Assembly (NCBI GenBank): GCA_039881145.1 | Contig: JAYKKI010000007.1 | Span: 44,764,501 to 44,828,500, forward strand | Length of the DNA: 64,000 bases | From: Druceiella hillmani | Taxonomy: Eukaryota > Arthropoda > Insecta > Lepidoptera > Hepialidae | Direction of reading: 5' to 3' | In this document: piece by piece, positions 10,594-19,934 of the stretch | How positions within the stretch are numbered: position 1 is the first letter of the stretch | Layout of the letters: each line of letters starts with the position of its first letter | Program-made: the position numbers and the translations under genes | Notes under the pieces: model-generated | What the model was told of the DNA's origin: nothing | Database searches by the model: none | What the model saw: only the letters and a program-made list of their open reading frames with translations

Positions 10594-10638
10594 TTACCGC
10601 AACCTAGGTTTCGTTGTATTACAACATCTTCAGGTGGG
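10594..10638 (-). ncRNA. hammerhead-like core, left arm (minus strand)
   Basis: On the minus strand the left arm gives CCAC, CTGAAGA (10627-10633), a GTTGT/ACAAC hairpin, GAAA, ACCTAGGT and then TGCGG. Compared with the right arm, stem I has one mismatched pair and the cleavage triplet would be GTT, a poor substrate. It is the mirror copy of the core at 10676-10719. Confidence 0.3.
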
Positions 10639-10675
10639 ATATTAGCAAAGATAATAGATTGAATCTTTGCTAATA

Positions 10676-10719
10676 GCCCACCTGAAGATGTTGTAATACA
10701 ACGAAACCTAGGTAGTGGT
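10676..10719 (+). ncRNA. hammerhead-ribozyme-like core, right arm
   Basis: Elements in order: stem I CCAC (10678-10681) pairs with GTGG (10715-10718). Core CTGAAGA (10682-10688) fits CUGANGA. Stem II GTTGT (10690-10694) pairs with ACAAC (10698-10702), loop AAT. GAAA is at 10703-10706. The predicted cleavage triplet is GTA, ending at 10714. Stem III is only about 2 bp within a single molecule, but ACCTAGGT is self-complementary, so two copies could form the longer helix of a double hammerhead, as described for short-stem-III hammerheads of animal repeats. Oddities are position 7 = A and one unpaired T at 10689. This is a motif match by eye. Activity is not shown. Confidence 0.4.
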
Positions 10720-10818
10720 AAAGAAATTAAAGAAAGTAGAAATAATACTACATCACGTAGTTTCATTTAATTGTGAATAATGAATTTCTACAAAATTAAC
10801 GCCAAATATATTCAATAA

Positions 10819-12842
10819 GTTATTCATTATAAAAATATAATTTGTCTAAAAATTTAAACGTGTGTCATTTTAAATAAAATTAAAAATAATATCTAGATAA
10901 TTAAAAAAGAATTAAACCCTCGAAATATGTTTTAAGTAATAAATTAAATTATAATTGATGTCATGATATAACTTAGAGCAGACATATTGAATTAAAGCTT
11001 CATTTGGCTCATATTTTACAAATAAGGACATAACTTAATTTTGAAAGCAATATTTTCCTATCTGTACAAAGAAGTTAAATAAAATAAAACACATTTTATT
11101 TTACAACAAAATGTATTCCTCTGTTTAGTGGGTAATTTCTATTTATCCATTTTAAAAAACGATAAAAAAATTAATCAACAATTTATTAAAGCTTTTAGAA
11201 AAATTAGTCAATAATTTATATTGAGACATAGTAATAGAGTAGATGAAACCTATCAAATGCTTAATGGAAAACATAAAAATAGAGTTTACAGTACTCTCAT
11301 TCCACAAAAGAAACTTATCGAATCAAAATAACCAAATTATTATTATAATTTATATAATACTGCCACTTAATATTACCTTCAATTTCTTTTCGGGCTTTTT
11401 GTTTTTATACAAAAATTACAAGATAAAAAAGCTCATAATAACCACTTTGAAGTTTAAAATTTCACAAACAAGGCTTGGAAATTAAAAGCGGTCAATCAAA
11501 AACAATAAAACTATTTGACAGAAGTTAGTTTTAATTTCAACAGCGAGACAATTTTCAAGATATTGAGAGAGCATTCGACTGAATTACCGTTGAGAGTATT
11601 CATTATAATTGTAGCAATGATCGATATCATTTACTTGAGGTTGCCAGTTTAGAGTTTGAGCAATAAATAGGCCAAAGTCTTTAAAACTTGCACTTAAATG
11701 TTTGTAAACCATTCTCACCATGCTTTTATATTTCCATGATTGACTCCAAGATGTTTCTTTTATATATTACTTCAATTCATGACTTAACTCTCGCAAAAAT
11801 AATATATAAAAATAATATAAAAAAATAACAAGAACACATAAAATGGTTAGGACCGATTTTATAGAAAAGAGGATCCTTTTGAAGCAAAAAATTACCTTTC
11901 AAGTTATTAAAAATGTACGTAAGTTAATACCGTAAGGACCATCTGGTAAAAATATCATTTGTTCTTTTTCTTTACAAAGTAAGCGCTTTTCGGTGGCACT
12001 ACAACGGTATCACTTCCGAATTTTTTTTACGAAAGTTCCTAAATGGATAAATGAAAAAACTAAATGAAGAAATCCTGGCCCATGTCGGTTTATTTATTTT
12101 AAATTTTAAAAGAGCTTTGTGAGATCCCCTTTTCGTAATTTTTCTATAACTTGTACAGCCAGATCAAACTACCTTGAAAATACCAAGTACAAATACCACC
12201 AAAAAAGGGAAAATAAAATTTAAAAATTCGATTAAACATAATTCATAGCTACATGTTTTTCATCATCTCAAGGCTTTCCATAAAAAGCTATTTATATTTT
12301 AATATGATTATAATAAGGACTGTTATATAAAAAGCATACTTATATTTATGCCAAGTAGTAAAATTTATTATTATTATAAATGTAAATTAAAACACATGAC
12401 CATATTTTAAAGGAATATGGTGGATGAAACGGAAGAGACGGTAATGATTAGAGATCTAAATCGAATAACCTGCACCATAAATTACGTAAATTCGACTAAA
12501 ATCTACACCTATAAAAAACAGGATTAGCCTGTCTTTACATTGAAGACATTTAAAAAAAAAATATTAGTATGCACATAATTAAAATAACGGAACCAAAATT
12601 TAACTTTTTGGAATTTTTGTCTGTTTGCCTGTTGGTTGAACAAGTATCAGTTAAAAACTGTTAACATAATTTAAATGGAGATTTCTGAAAAAAAAAGCAT
12701 ACGGATAAACTTGAAATAAAATTAATTTTTAAGTAATTAAAATTGGTATACTAGATCAGAAGCTATTCGATTTTAACATGTCCAAAAATTAAGTTATATT
12801 GTATTAGTACAATAACAATAAGAAGTACCTAGCTGCTCGATG
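10819..12842. other. AT-rich non-coding sequence
   Basis: No gene recognised. About 12545-12680 contains a decayed dispersed repeat (ATAACGGAACC, then TTTTTGTCTGTTTGCCTGTT) that resembles 19110-19200. The 80-codon frame at 11243-11485 looks like chance. Confidence 0.45.
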
Positions 12843-13548
12843 CGTAGTAATTACACAAATGTATGGCGCACATCAATAGATGGCGCCACGTGTATTTTGA
12901 ATTGCGAAATTAAATTTTCCACCCGTACATATTTCGGCGAAATGACCAAGGGCGGAGGTAAAGTCTGGAAAGGTTGGCGAAGGGCAAAAGCTTTTCAATG
13001 CGGGTTTATAATTTTTCAATGTTGTACATATTCATTATGATATTACTTTGTTTACTCAGTTTGTATACATTTTGAACCTGTTTTCGATAATTATAATTAG
13101 TTTACTTCGGGAGATTCAGTATTAGGCTGTATACATTTGATTGTTACATAGTTTATTGTCCATTCGTGTAATAAAACTTTTGAATTGATTGTACCTTGAA
13201 GGTTTTTTAAAAAAAAATATTAACGAAACAGAATAACGGAATGGAAACATAAAAATATTGTTTGTGAAATATTTGTTCGTTTTGTTGTAAGCCTATTTAC
13301 TTATATGCACATTACGCAAAAATAGTTAAAATTATTTCGTTAAAGATTTTACTGGTGGATTCTGTCGAATCTGGGGTTACTACCCTAGGTTATATTTTAT
13401 CAGAATTAAACAAATAAAATGAAGATATCACAATTTGACGTTTCAGTATAAAGTGTACATAATTGAAAAAAGTTTATTTTCAATCTTACAGTTAACTTAA
13501 TAGTATTTTCCAAAGGACTCGCATGAATGAAGTCACGGGCACAGCTAG
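12843..13548 (+). mobile_element. non-autonomous Helitron-like repeat
   Basis: The right end reads ATGAATGAAGTCACGGGCA then CAGCTAG followed by T (CTAG at 13545-13548). This is the CTRR-type Helitron terminus, and it closely resembles the minus-strand end of the Helitron at 51140. The left part (TAATTACACAAATGTA, then AAATTTTCCACCC and GGCGAAATG) recurs at 30600-30770 and 31160-31290. The middle (GCAAAAATAGTTAAA, then GATTTTACTGGTGGATTCTG) aligns with 31405-31445. No coding capacity is left. It is unclear whether 12843-13548 is one element or two abutting repeats. The Helitron 5' end (TC) was not fixed. Confidence 0.5.
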
Positions 13549-13994
13549 TTATTAAATAGTAACATCAATCACAAGTGACTCGTTCTACGACGGTTACGTA
13601 TATACGTAAATAGTGCCACAAAGACTTCCGTGAACACTTAAGGATTTATCGTATTCTAATTAAAAAAATATTTCTTTTCACCGCATAAATTTAACATAAT
13701 AGACTTTTCACAGGAGTAACAATATTGGGTTTTTCAGTAATCCTGTTTTTCCTAAGTTTTACTTCAAATGTATTTTTGTGAATATTTTTATCAGTATCTC
13801 ATTTATAAAATGTTTGTGCCATTTTGCTTATAATATTGAAAAAAAATATTTTCAAATTTTTACAACTCACTCTCCGAACTGATTTCCCGCATTATACATG
13901 AAATTGAAAGAAGGAAAATGACGTAATTAATTGGGACTTAAAAAAATTTCTGTGTAAATATTTTCGAGTAAGAACTACTTATGTGCAATTTTAC

Positions 13995-13998
<4 letters not shown>
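13549..13998. other. AT-rich non-coding sequence
   Basis: Nothing recognisable. Confidence 0.5.

Positions 13999-14040
<42 letters not shown>
13999..14040. repeat. (TA)n microsatellite
   Basis: 42 bp of TA dinucleotides directly abutting the 5' truncation point of the non-LTR fragment that follows. Confidence 0.95.
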
Positions 14041-14041
<1 letters not shown>

Positions 14042-14380
14042 AAGACGACAGATGGACAAAAAAAATCACTTCTTGGTCAGGTCCTGAAGGAAAACGCTGC
14101 AGAGGGAGACCTTTCGCAAGCTGGGATGAAGATATCAAAAAAATAGCTGGCGCAAAATGGCAACGTATAGCTCAAATCAGAGATAATTGGCAAAAGTTGG
14201 AAGAGGCCTTCACCTGAGAGGGGTTCCTATAAAAAGTGATATAGTTAATTCATAGTAGTTTATATACTTACTTACTATGTAACAGATTTAATATCAAGCT
14301 TTTGTAAACTACCTACAGCAATGTACCTATCTCATTAACGTTATTAGGAAATAAAAGGCTTTATTATTTATTATTATTAT
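14041..14380 (+). pseudogene. 5'-truncated non-LTR retrotransposon, ORF2 C-terminus and 3' tail
   Basis: The frame reads KDDRWTKKITSWSGPEGKRC, then RGRPFASWDEDIKKIAGAKW and QRIAQIRDNWQKLEEAFT before a TGA stop at about 14215. This is the C-terminal tail seen after the reverse transcriptase in many insect non-LTR elements, with the R-G-R-P-x-x-x-W-x-x-D-I and A-x-x-R-x-x-W-K-x-x-E-E-A-F/Y-T motifs. A short 3' UTR follows, ending in AATAAAAGG and a (TTA)n tail at 14361-14379. The sense frame begins exactly where the TA tract stops, so the copy is 5'-truncated. The small part left is intact, so the insertion is not very old. The clade cannot be told from this fragment. Confidence 0.8.
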
Positions 14381-14388
14381 ATATATAT

Positions 14389-14424
<36 letters not shown>
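14379..14424. repeat. (TA)n microsatellite
   Basis: A TA tract with one ACACA interruption, following the (TTA)n tail of the retrotransposon. Confidence 0.95.
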
Positions 14425-14428
<4 letters not shown>

Positions 14429-14619
14429 TGTCGACATAATGCGATAAACAATTAAATACATGCAGATCATTCTTTCTAACTAGCCCGTTCAAACGACGAG
14501 CACTATATGTGGAATTAAAAGAAATTTTATCGATTAAGTAATTTGCATCCCTAATATTTTCAAATCAATATTTTTGTGATTTACCTATTGCAATATGTGA
14601 GGATTAACGTTTTATTACT

Positions 14620-14750
14620 GTGCCAAATTTCAAGTTTCCACATCAAGCGGTTTCTGAAAAGAAACGGCTGTGACGGATATACGGACGGATGGTGAGTGAT
14701 CTTATAAATGTTCCGTTTTTCCTTTTAAGATACGTAATTCTAGAAAATAT
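14620..14750 (+). repeat. dispersed repeat with GACGGA core and 3' hairpin
   Basis: Carries TGCCAAATTTCAAGTTTCCA, GCGGTTTCTGAAAAGAAACG, GGCTGTGACGGATATACGG, then GTGATCTTATAAATGTTCCG and an imperfect inverted match (TACGTAA). It is one of the clearest members of a family scattered through the window (7577, 17388, 28441, 45720, 49905, 55884, 58730, 59466 and 60641 regions). The full family motif in insects is a GGTTCCGT...ACGGAACC hairpin followed by CTAAAAA. No protein is encoded. Confidence 0.65.
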
Positions 14751-15440
14751 GAGCGCGTATTTTTGTATATACCTAAGTAAGTCATCGCTATTTCTGTTTT
14801 ATGAGTGCGTGACCTTCCAAAATGATTTAAGAAAATTCTTATAGATTTAAATGTCATTGATTGGCAAACTTTTAATATTCCTTATAATATTCGTATAGAC
14901 ATGTCACATGTGTTAACGTCTACATTATTATTAAAAATGATTTCGAAAATTGTAAATCTTAGAGAAAACAACTTATGTCAAAATATAATGTGTCACATAT
15001 TAAAATTTTCGTGTATAACCATTGGTGCGTATCACAACTGGTACTTAAAATTTATCAGTGACAACTATTTAAAGCATAGTATTAAACTGGATTTCTTATA
15101 TTTTTACACAAGGATTATTCAGGTATTTCACAAAAGAAATGTGCATAAATATTATAGACATTCATTCTTTTGTGTATTTTTAAGGAAAGGTGCAACAAAC
15201 AACACGTTGCTTCAAAACTTCAGTGAATGCCACGGGAAAACTAGTTAGGTACATAGCCCATTGTTAAATTTTTAATAACCCCATTGGTACAAATTTTTTA
15301 TTTTTGTTTACACTGGCCTAACTTTGTGATTGTTTTAGCTTCTTAGAACATTTTTTATTATTTTCCCATTTTCACAAGATTATTCACCAAGAATTTTACT
15401 TATTCTTAATTTGTGGTTCCTATAGCCAAGAAGTCTCAAA
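14751..15440. other. AT-rich sequence ending in a Helitron-like terminus
   Basis: At 15222-15245 the sequence GTGAATGCCACGGGAAAA plus CTAGT resembles the CTAG terminus at 13545-13548, so a decayed non-autonomous Helitron may end at 15244. The 115-codon open frame at 14901-15248 runs into this terminus and has no recognisable protein similarity, so it is probably not a gene. Confidence 0.4.
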
Positions 15441-15441
15441 G

Positions 15442-16600
15442 ATGAGTAAATTTCTCAAAAATAGTATTGAAACACAATTTGTCATCATTGTTCTACATAA
15501 TGAAAGCAAATCTGAAATAATTACCAACTTTTTTTTTTTACTTAAATTAACGAAGTCTTCTGTTCATCACTCCATTGTACGATACAAGAAAACTGACTGC
15601 AATCAAGATCATCCGCGCTCCGAGAGGCCGAGAGCTGCCACTTCTAGTGAGGACAAATTTATTATTATTACCACCAAGCAGAATAGATGCCTAACAGCTC
15701 CAGAAATTTGCATTGAAGTCAACGAATCTCGATCGAAACCCGTTTCGGTGACTACAGTCAAAAGACGATTACGGGATGCTTAGTTGTTTGGTCGTATTGC
15801 TGTCCGAACACCTAAGCTAAAGCCACAAAACAAGAAGAAACGGATGCAATGGGCCCTTACCCGTCGAGAATGGACAAAATATTTTAAAAAAGTTCTTTGG
15901 AGTAAGGAATCAATATTTGAATTATTTGGTTAAAAAAAAAAGAATTTTCGTTCGATGTAGCGCCGAAGGAAAAATATGCCAGATTGTGTGGTCTCAACCG
16001 TTCAAAACGGTGACGGTTCTATTATGATCTGGAGCTGCTTTTCTGGTTATGAAACTGGAAATTTGTCAAGAATTGAAATAATGTTCTGGACTAAATTTAA
16101 TCAGTAATGAATTAATTTTTCAACAAGATAATGATCCAAAACAGCTCAAGAATATGTAGAGTTTACTTAGAAGAGAAGCAATTGAAAGGTGTGTTGAAAA
16201 ACATGGTATGGCCATATCTCAACCCGATAGAGTCCCGATCTCAACCCGATAGAACGTTTGTGCTCGATCGAAATGTTCATAATCGACTCTCCTCTTCACA
16301 GGTTTTACAAGAAAGCTGTAAAAATATCTCACCAGAGAGAATATATAAATTGATAGCTTGAACGTGAAAATTGATAAAAAAATCTAATTAAATGCAAAGA
16401 GGGATATTTCGATAAAAAATAAGTGAAAAGTTTTCGTTTTAATTATTGGTAATGATGTATATTTTAATGTAATTAATCTTTAAGTTAGTGCATTAATATT
16501 ATAATTAAATCTTTTCTTCGTGTACTTTAAAGATGCTGAGTTTTATTTTATTTATCTATTTTTATTATGGTGACCTCAAACTTTTGACCGACAGGGTATA
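15442..16600 (+). pseudogene. Tc1-family transposase relic
   Basis: Tc1 transposases cut and paste their own element. Readable in order: the N-terminal HTH (ISKSSV-like LTKSSVHHSIVRYKKT), the linker PRSERPRAATSSEDKF, the second HTH segment TAPEICIEVNESRSKPVSVT and TVKRRLRDA, then LFGRIAV. The catalytic parts follow: VLWSKESIFELFG near 15895, where the first Asp is Lys; FQQDNDPKQ near 16121, second Asp kept; and a WPYLNPIES segment near 16207, where a ~20-bp duplication (ATCTCAACCCGATAGA twice) disrupts the region before the catalytic Glu. DRNVHNR and ISPERIYKLIA close the reading. Stops and several frameshifts rule out function. A right terminal repeat is present at 16568-16597. The left one was not found. 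Confidence 0.85.
16568..16597 (-). repeat. Tc1 right terminal inverted repeat
   Basis: Read inward from the end it gives TACCCTGTCGGTCAAAAGTT and then TGAGGTCACC, the usual terminal sequence of this Tc1 subgroup. It is followed by TATA, consistent with a TA target. Confidence 0.75.
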
Positions 16601-16645
16601 TATTAGTTTAGCTAGTAATTTTTTAGGCACAAATTCGGGTCTTTT

Positions 16646-16712
16646 CTAGAAAGATTCTCGAAACTTCTAGAAGATTTCACTGCAGAGTACAAATAGACCA
16701 AAGTACAGTCAG
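16646..16712 (+). promoter_or_regulatory. heat-shock-promoter-like module
   Basis: TTC-TC-GAA-AC-TTC-TA-GAA-GA-TTT at 16657-16679 is a run of five alternating heat shock element units on a 5-bp grid, four of them exact. Another TTC-TA-GAA pair sits just upstream (16646-16653), one base out of phase. A TATA-like TACAAATA (16688-16695) and an initiator TCAGTT (16709-16714) follow, about 23 nt apart. The downstream leader has ATAAAAAC, also present after the similar promoter at 54.8 kb. It lies just in front of the mariner relic at 16748. A promoter function is inferred from motif order only. Confidence 0.45.
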
Positions 16713-16747
16713 TTGACAATAGTCCGCGCCGAAGCTTTAAGTAAATT

Positions 16748-17240
16748 ACATAAAAACGGATTTAAATCGATATCAAATACGGATTCTATTATTTTACGAA
16801 TTTTGTCTGGGACACGATGCAAAGACTGCTACAAATAATATATGTCATACGATGGACGAGTCCACGATGTCTTATGCGACGGCATAGATTTGGTTTAGAA
16901 AGTTCAGGAATACCTGGTGGAATGTCAAGGGTATTATTCATTCGGAGTTGCTCCCAGAGAGATCTACAATTATTGCAGATATTTACTGAGAAAAATTGAA
17001 CCGATTAGCTAACAAATTGTGTAGTTAGCAGAATCGAGTTTAGTTTCTACATAATAATACTAGACCACATGTAAAACGTACTCGTGATAAATTAGAAAAC
17101 CTCGGCTGGGTTCGACTGGGTGGAACATTGCGTCCTCTGATTACCATTTATTCAGAGCTCTAAGTAACCATTTACGCGAAAAAAAATCGACGTTAAAGAA
17201 TACGACCTTGCATAGTCTTAAGTCACCGGAATTTTACAAG
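16748..17240 (+). pseudogene. mariner transposase relic with internal deletion
   Basis: Reading across frames gives RILLFYEFCLGHDAKTATNN and ICHTMDESTMS, then WFRKFRNT: the first helix-turn-helix of a mariner transposase. The next recognisable part is HSELLPE, STIIADIY and KLNRL, so a large block including the second HTH and the first catalytic Asp is deleted. FLHNNTRPHVKRTRDKLENL follows, where HDN has become HNN and the second catalytic Asp is lost. Then comes DYHLFRALSNHLREKKFDVK; the Y-S-P-D-L-A-P motif before it is deleted. Not functional. The preceding 100 bp hold the heat-shock-promoter-like module. Confidence 0.8.
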
Positions 17241-17253
17241 AAAGGCATATTGT

Positions 17254-17258
17254 CACTG

Positions 17259-17292
<34 letters not shown>

Positions 17293-17323
17293 CAGTATAT
17301 ATATACTGCAATATATACTGCAC

Positions 17324-17383
<60 letters not shown>

Positions 17384-17384
17384 A
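17254..17384. repeat. (TA)n array containing ACTGC palindromes
   Basis: TA tracts are punctuated by CACTGCTTATA, TATAAGCAGTATA, ATACTGCAATA and ACTGCACTATA. The first two are inverted relative to each other, so the tract can fold as a long hairpin. Confidence 0.9.
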
Positions 17385-17387
17385 TTT

Positions 17388-17527
17388 ACCATGTGTGCCG
17401 AATTTCAATTTTCCGCGGCAAATAGTGTGAAAAAAAAACGGAGCAATGAGACAAATGCACAGAAGGACACTCGAATAACTTAAGTTTTCGTTTTCTTTTT
17501 ACTTCTAAGGTACAGAAGCTTAAAAAT
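17388..17527 (+). repeat. dispersed repeat copy (GACGGA/hairpin family), diverged
   Basis: GTGCCGAATTTCAATTTTCC, AAAAACGGAGCAATGAGAC, then CTTCTAAGGTACAGAAGCTT followed by AAAAA, in the order seen at 14620-14750. Confidence 0.45.
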
Positions 17528-18051
17528 TAACATTTAAACAAAAAAATAATGAAAACTAAATTTAATTTCCTATTAATAGGGAAATTTTTAATTTCACCAC
17601 ACTCAGAGACACATTATTTTTAAATAGGAGTACTTCTTGAAATTGTGACGCGATACATTTATGAGGTGAATGTGACGAAGCCAAATGTGCTTAATATCGC
17701 CACCCTGTTAACTTTTATATAGCATTCACATTAAAAATGTTTCCCCCATTTTTACTATCAGCCATCAACTTTCAATTGTTTCTTTTAAACTCAAATTTAA
17801 AAATATCGGTTTCACATTTCTGAACAAAATAGTTCAAAATATATGACATCGTAATAAATGGACTGTAATATTAAACGTGTACACTTATATTACATGTATT
17901 TCGAGGTACCCATTCCTAAAAAAACGTATAACACGAAATTTATCTACGTATTCGTGGTTTAATTACAAAAGTATAAAAAATTGTTTTATTAAAAAACTAA
18001 GCTGATGAATGACGGTCAATCCATTTTGGTTTTGCTTAATCCCCGTACAGC
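17528..18051. other. AT-rich non-coding sequence
   Basis: No gene or clear repeat recognised. Confidence 0.5.
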
Positions 18052-18340
18052 AATATACTATCAAATATTGATTTGGTTTTACTTCTCTTTGGTTTTTAAT
18101 TCATAAAGCTTGTAATCACAGTATACACACGATGTTTAGTAGTATTAATGTAAAACGTAATAGGGTAAAACAAGTGTTTTGTTGAATATTGTTTATTTTT
18201 CATAAAATTTTTAGTCAGTGTTTACTATCAAATTGTATGTACTTAATTATTTAGAATAGTATTTAAAATACTTTATAAATATTGAACGCATAATAAAACA
18301 GGAATCGATTTAGTCCTTTGTTTCGATATAATCCGACTGG
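18052..18340 (+). repeat. inverted repeat, left arm (~290 bp)
   Basis: Reverse complement of 19935-20236 with scattered substitutions. Shared landmarks: TACTTCTCTTTGGTTTTTAA, CATAAAGCTTGTAAT, GTAGTATTAATGTAAAACGT, and a segment with TTTACTATCAAATTGT. It could be one arm of a ~2.2-kb fold-back element or an independent copy of a dispersed repeat. Confidence 0.8.
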
Positions 18341-18371
18341 ACGGATCTGAAAAATAGCGCTCACGGGTTCT

Positions 18372-18780
18372 ACAAAACTAGAAATTGTTGAGAACTTCAT
18401 CTATCTGAGTTAGATAATCTCCAACAAAGTGGATGTGATAAAGAAGTGTGACGTCAAATAAACATAGAGAAAAGCACAATAACTCTCTTATACATAAGGT
18501 TATAAGAGAGTTATTGTGCTTTTCTCTATGTTTATTTGACGTCACACTTCTTTATCACATAAACATATCGGGACATACCAAGTCGCCTTTAGTAAAAATG
18601 CTGATCTTATCCATATTTCTGTAGGGTATTGAGCCATATACACTGAAGATCGCAAACCAAAAGAATTGATGCTTTTAAATGTGCTGCTGGAGGACTATGC
18701 TCAACATCTGATTATATTAAAGAGTTCAGAATCAAAACAAAGTCGTTCGCCGGCTTACAATTATATCACCCTAATAATTA
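18372..18780 (+). pseudogene. non-LTR reverse transcriptase relic, C-terminal part
   Basis: Frames give EIVENFIYLS then a stop, SGCDKEV, RRQINIEKSTITL, then (after a palindromic insertion) TKSPLVKMLILSIFL, a stop, GIEPYTLKIANQK and, one frame over, RIDAFKCAAGGL. In insect non-LTR elements this stretch reads V-E-x-F-x-Y-L-G-S, G-G-C-D-K-E-I-x-R-R-I-x-x-A-K-S-A, T-K-x-R-L-x-x-x-L-V-F-P-I-x-L-Y-G-x-E-T-W-T-L, R-I-D-A-F-E-M-W, which lies after the catalytic palm. Stops and a frameshift show it is dead. It is interrupted at 18493 by an inverted copy of its own preceding 60 bp. It lies between the arms of the inverted repeat 18052-18340/19935-20236. Confidence 0.75.
18433..18560. repeat. perfect palindrome, 60-bp arms, 8-bp loop
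   Basis: Arms 18433-18492 and 18501-18560 are exact reverse complements around CATAAGGT. The left arm is in frame with the surrounding RT relic (CDKEV, RRQINIEKSTITL), so the right arm is the inverted duplicate. No substitution has accumulated between the arms. Confidence 0.97.
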
Positions 18781-19934
18781 AGACATCGTTGTCCACATCG
18801 GGTACCAAAACAATTTGTTTGTCCAAAAATGAATTATTATTTTGAAGACTTCCTTAAGCGCACCTGTGCATTTTTTTGGGCAGTGAACCAAACTGAACTC
18901 CCAGGTTTAGGTCGGTGAAGCTGAATTGGATAAACTCGGCTCCCTTGGACATTATCCAAGCGAGTTCCAAATTCAAAAATTATGAAATGTGGTCTTTTGA
19001 ATGTGCACTGCATTATTCGGGTGAACTCGGTTCTCTTTTTTATTTGAGTATAATCTGTACGTTTAATAAAACAGTAACGGGAACAGAAATCTGTACACGA
19101 ATTTTTTTTCCAAAAAAATAATTACATGTTACATAATGATACAGAACTCAAACCAATATTTTTTTGAAATTTTTGTCTATCTGTCTGATTGTTTACTATA
19201 AAATGCATATGTTATTTTTGTTCTTAATATTCGTATTGAACATTTCCGATATACACGATACGGTTATATTGGTTTCCAAAGTTTTTATTTCCACGCTGTA
19301 GTTTTAGAAACACGAAATTTTTTCATATTAATATTTTTTTACTGGATGCTGATTATTGAATACTGCTACATTGACGAAGAAAATAGTTTTAATGAACGTT
19401 ATGTCTGGAATATATTTTAATAAATAAGATACATTACATCGATCATAGGAGGTTACGGAAAAAACAGTATGGTAGTCACAAATAAATCGTGAAAGATATT
19501 ATGTACTAAACTAAAGGACATAGAGAATAGAAAATATTTAAAACTACCTGTGCTCTGAGGTATCATCCACGTAGAATAGAATTACTTAAATTTCTCCCAC
19601 TCTCCCCGAAACCTCCCCCGTCCCTCGGATCACTCAGCGCCCCCACTCCGTTCGCCAAACGACATCGATCGCCAGAGTTGGGGTATATCGGGAGGAATAC
19701 TGGGGGTAGTCAGTTAATAAATAAGCTGATCTCTCTACAACTTAAACCCTTTAAGAAACCTCCCCAACTTCTGCTATATTTTATGTTACTATTCTAAGAA
19801 ATTAGTGCGAACAAAGAAATAAAAAAATTGTTCTGTATTGTGTAAACATTAGTATAGATTTTATTCACAATTTTTTTAGGTTTTTTTTTGTTTAAACAAA
19901 CTTTTTGTTTGTGAAAACTCAAAAATTGTCTCTA
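18781..19934. other. non-coding interior of the inverted repeat
   Basis: Holds a decayed repeat at 19110-19200 (TTTTTGTCTATCTGTCTGATTG) and a C-rich segment at 19590-19690 (CTCCCCGAAACCTCCCCCG), the most GC-rich patch in the neighbourhood. The 68-codon open frame at 18915-19121 has no recognisable similarity. Confidence 0.45.

Larger units (their letters stand above)
10538..10777. mobile_element. 240-bp fold-back element, 115-bp arms
   Basis: The element is almost entirely one inverted repeat. It begins TTCACAATTAAATGAAAC and ends with the exact reverse complement. The arms are about 115 bp each and the loop is only 10 bp (AATAGATTGA, about 10653-10662). Few mismatches separate the arms, so this copy is much younger than the one at 572-850. 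Some 40 bp beyond the right end (to 10818) are shared with the other copy. The minus-strand open frame spanning it is a by-product of the palindrome. MITE, fold-back transposon or retrozyme-derived inverted dimer are all possible. No target duplication is obvious. Confidence 0.85.

Noticed and set aside
10545..10766. Minus-strand 73-codon frame across the fold-back element
   Set aside because: It reads through both arms of a palindrome; the other family copy has no corresponding frame.
14901..15248. 115-codon plus-strand open frame
   Set aside because: AT-driven composition, no domain, and it ends inside a Helitron-like terminus.
15250..15440. Left terminal repeat of the Tc1 relic
   Set aside because: No sequence matching the right terminal repeat was found before the transposase start.
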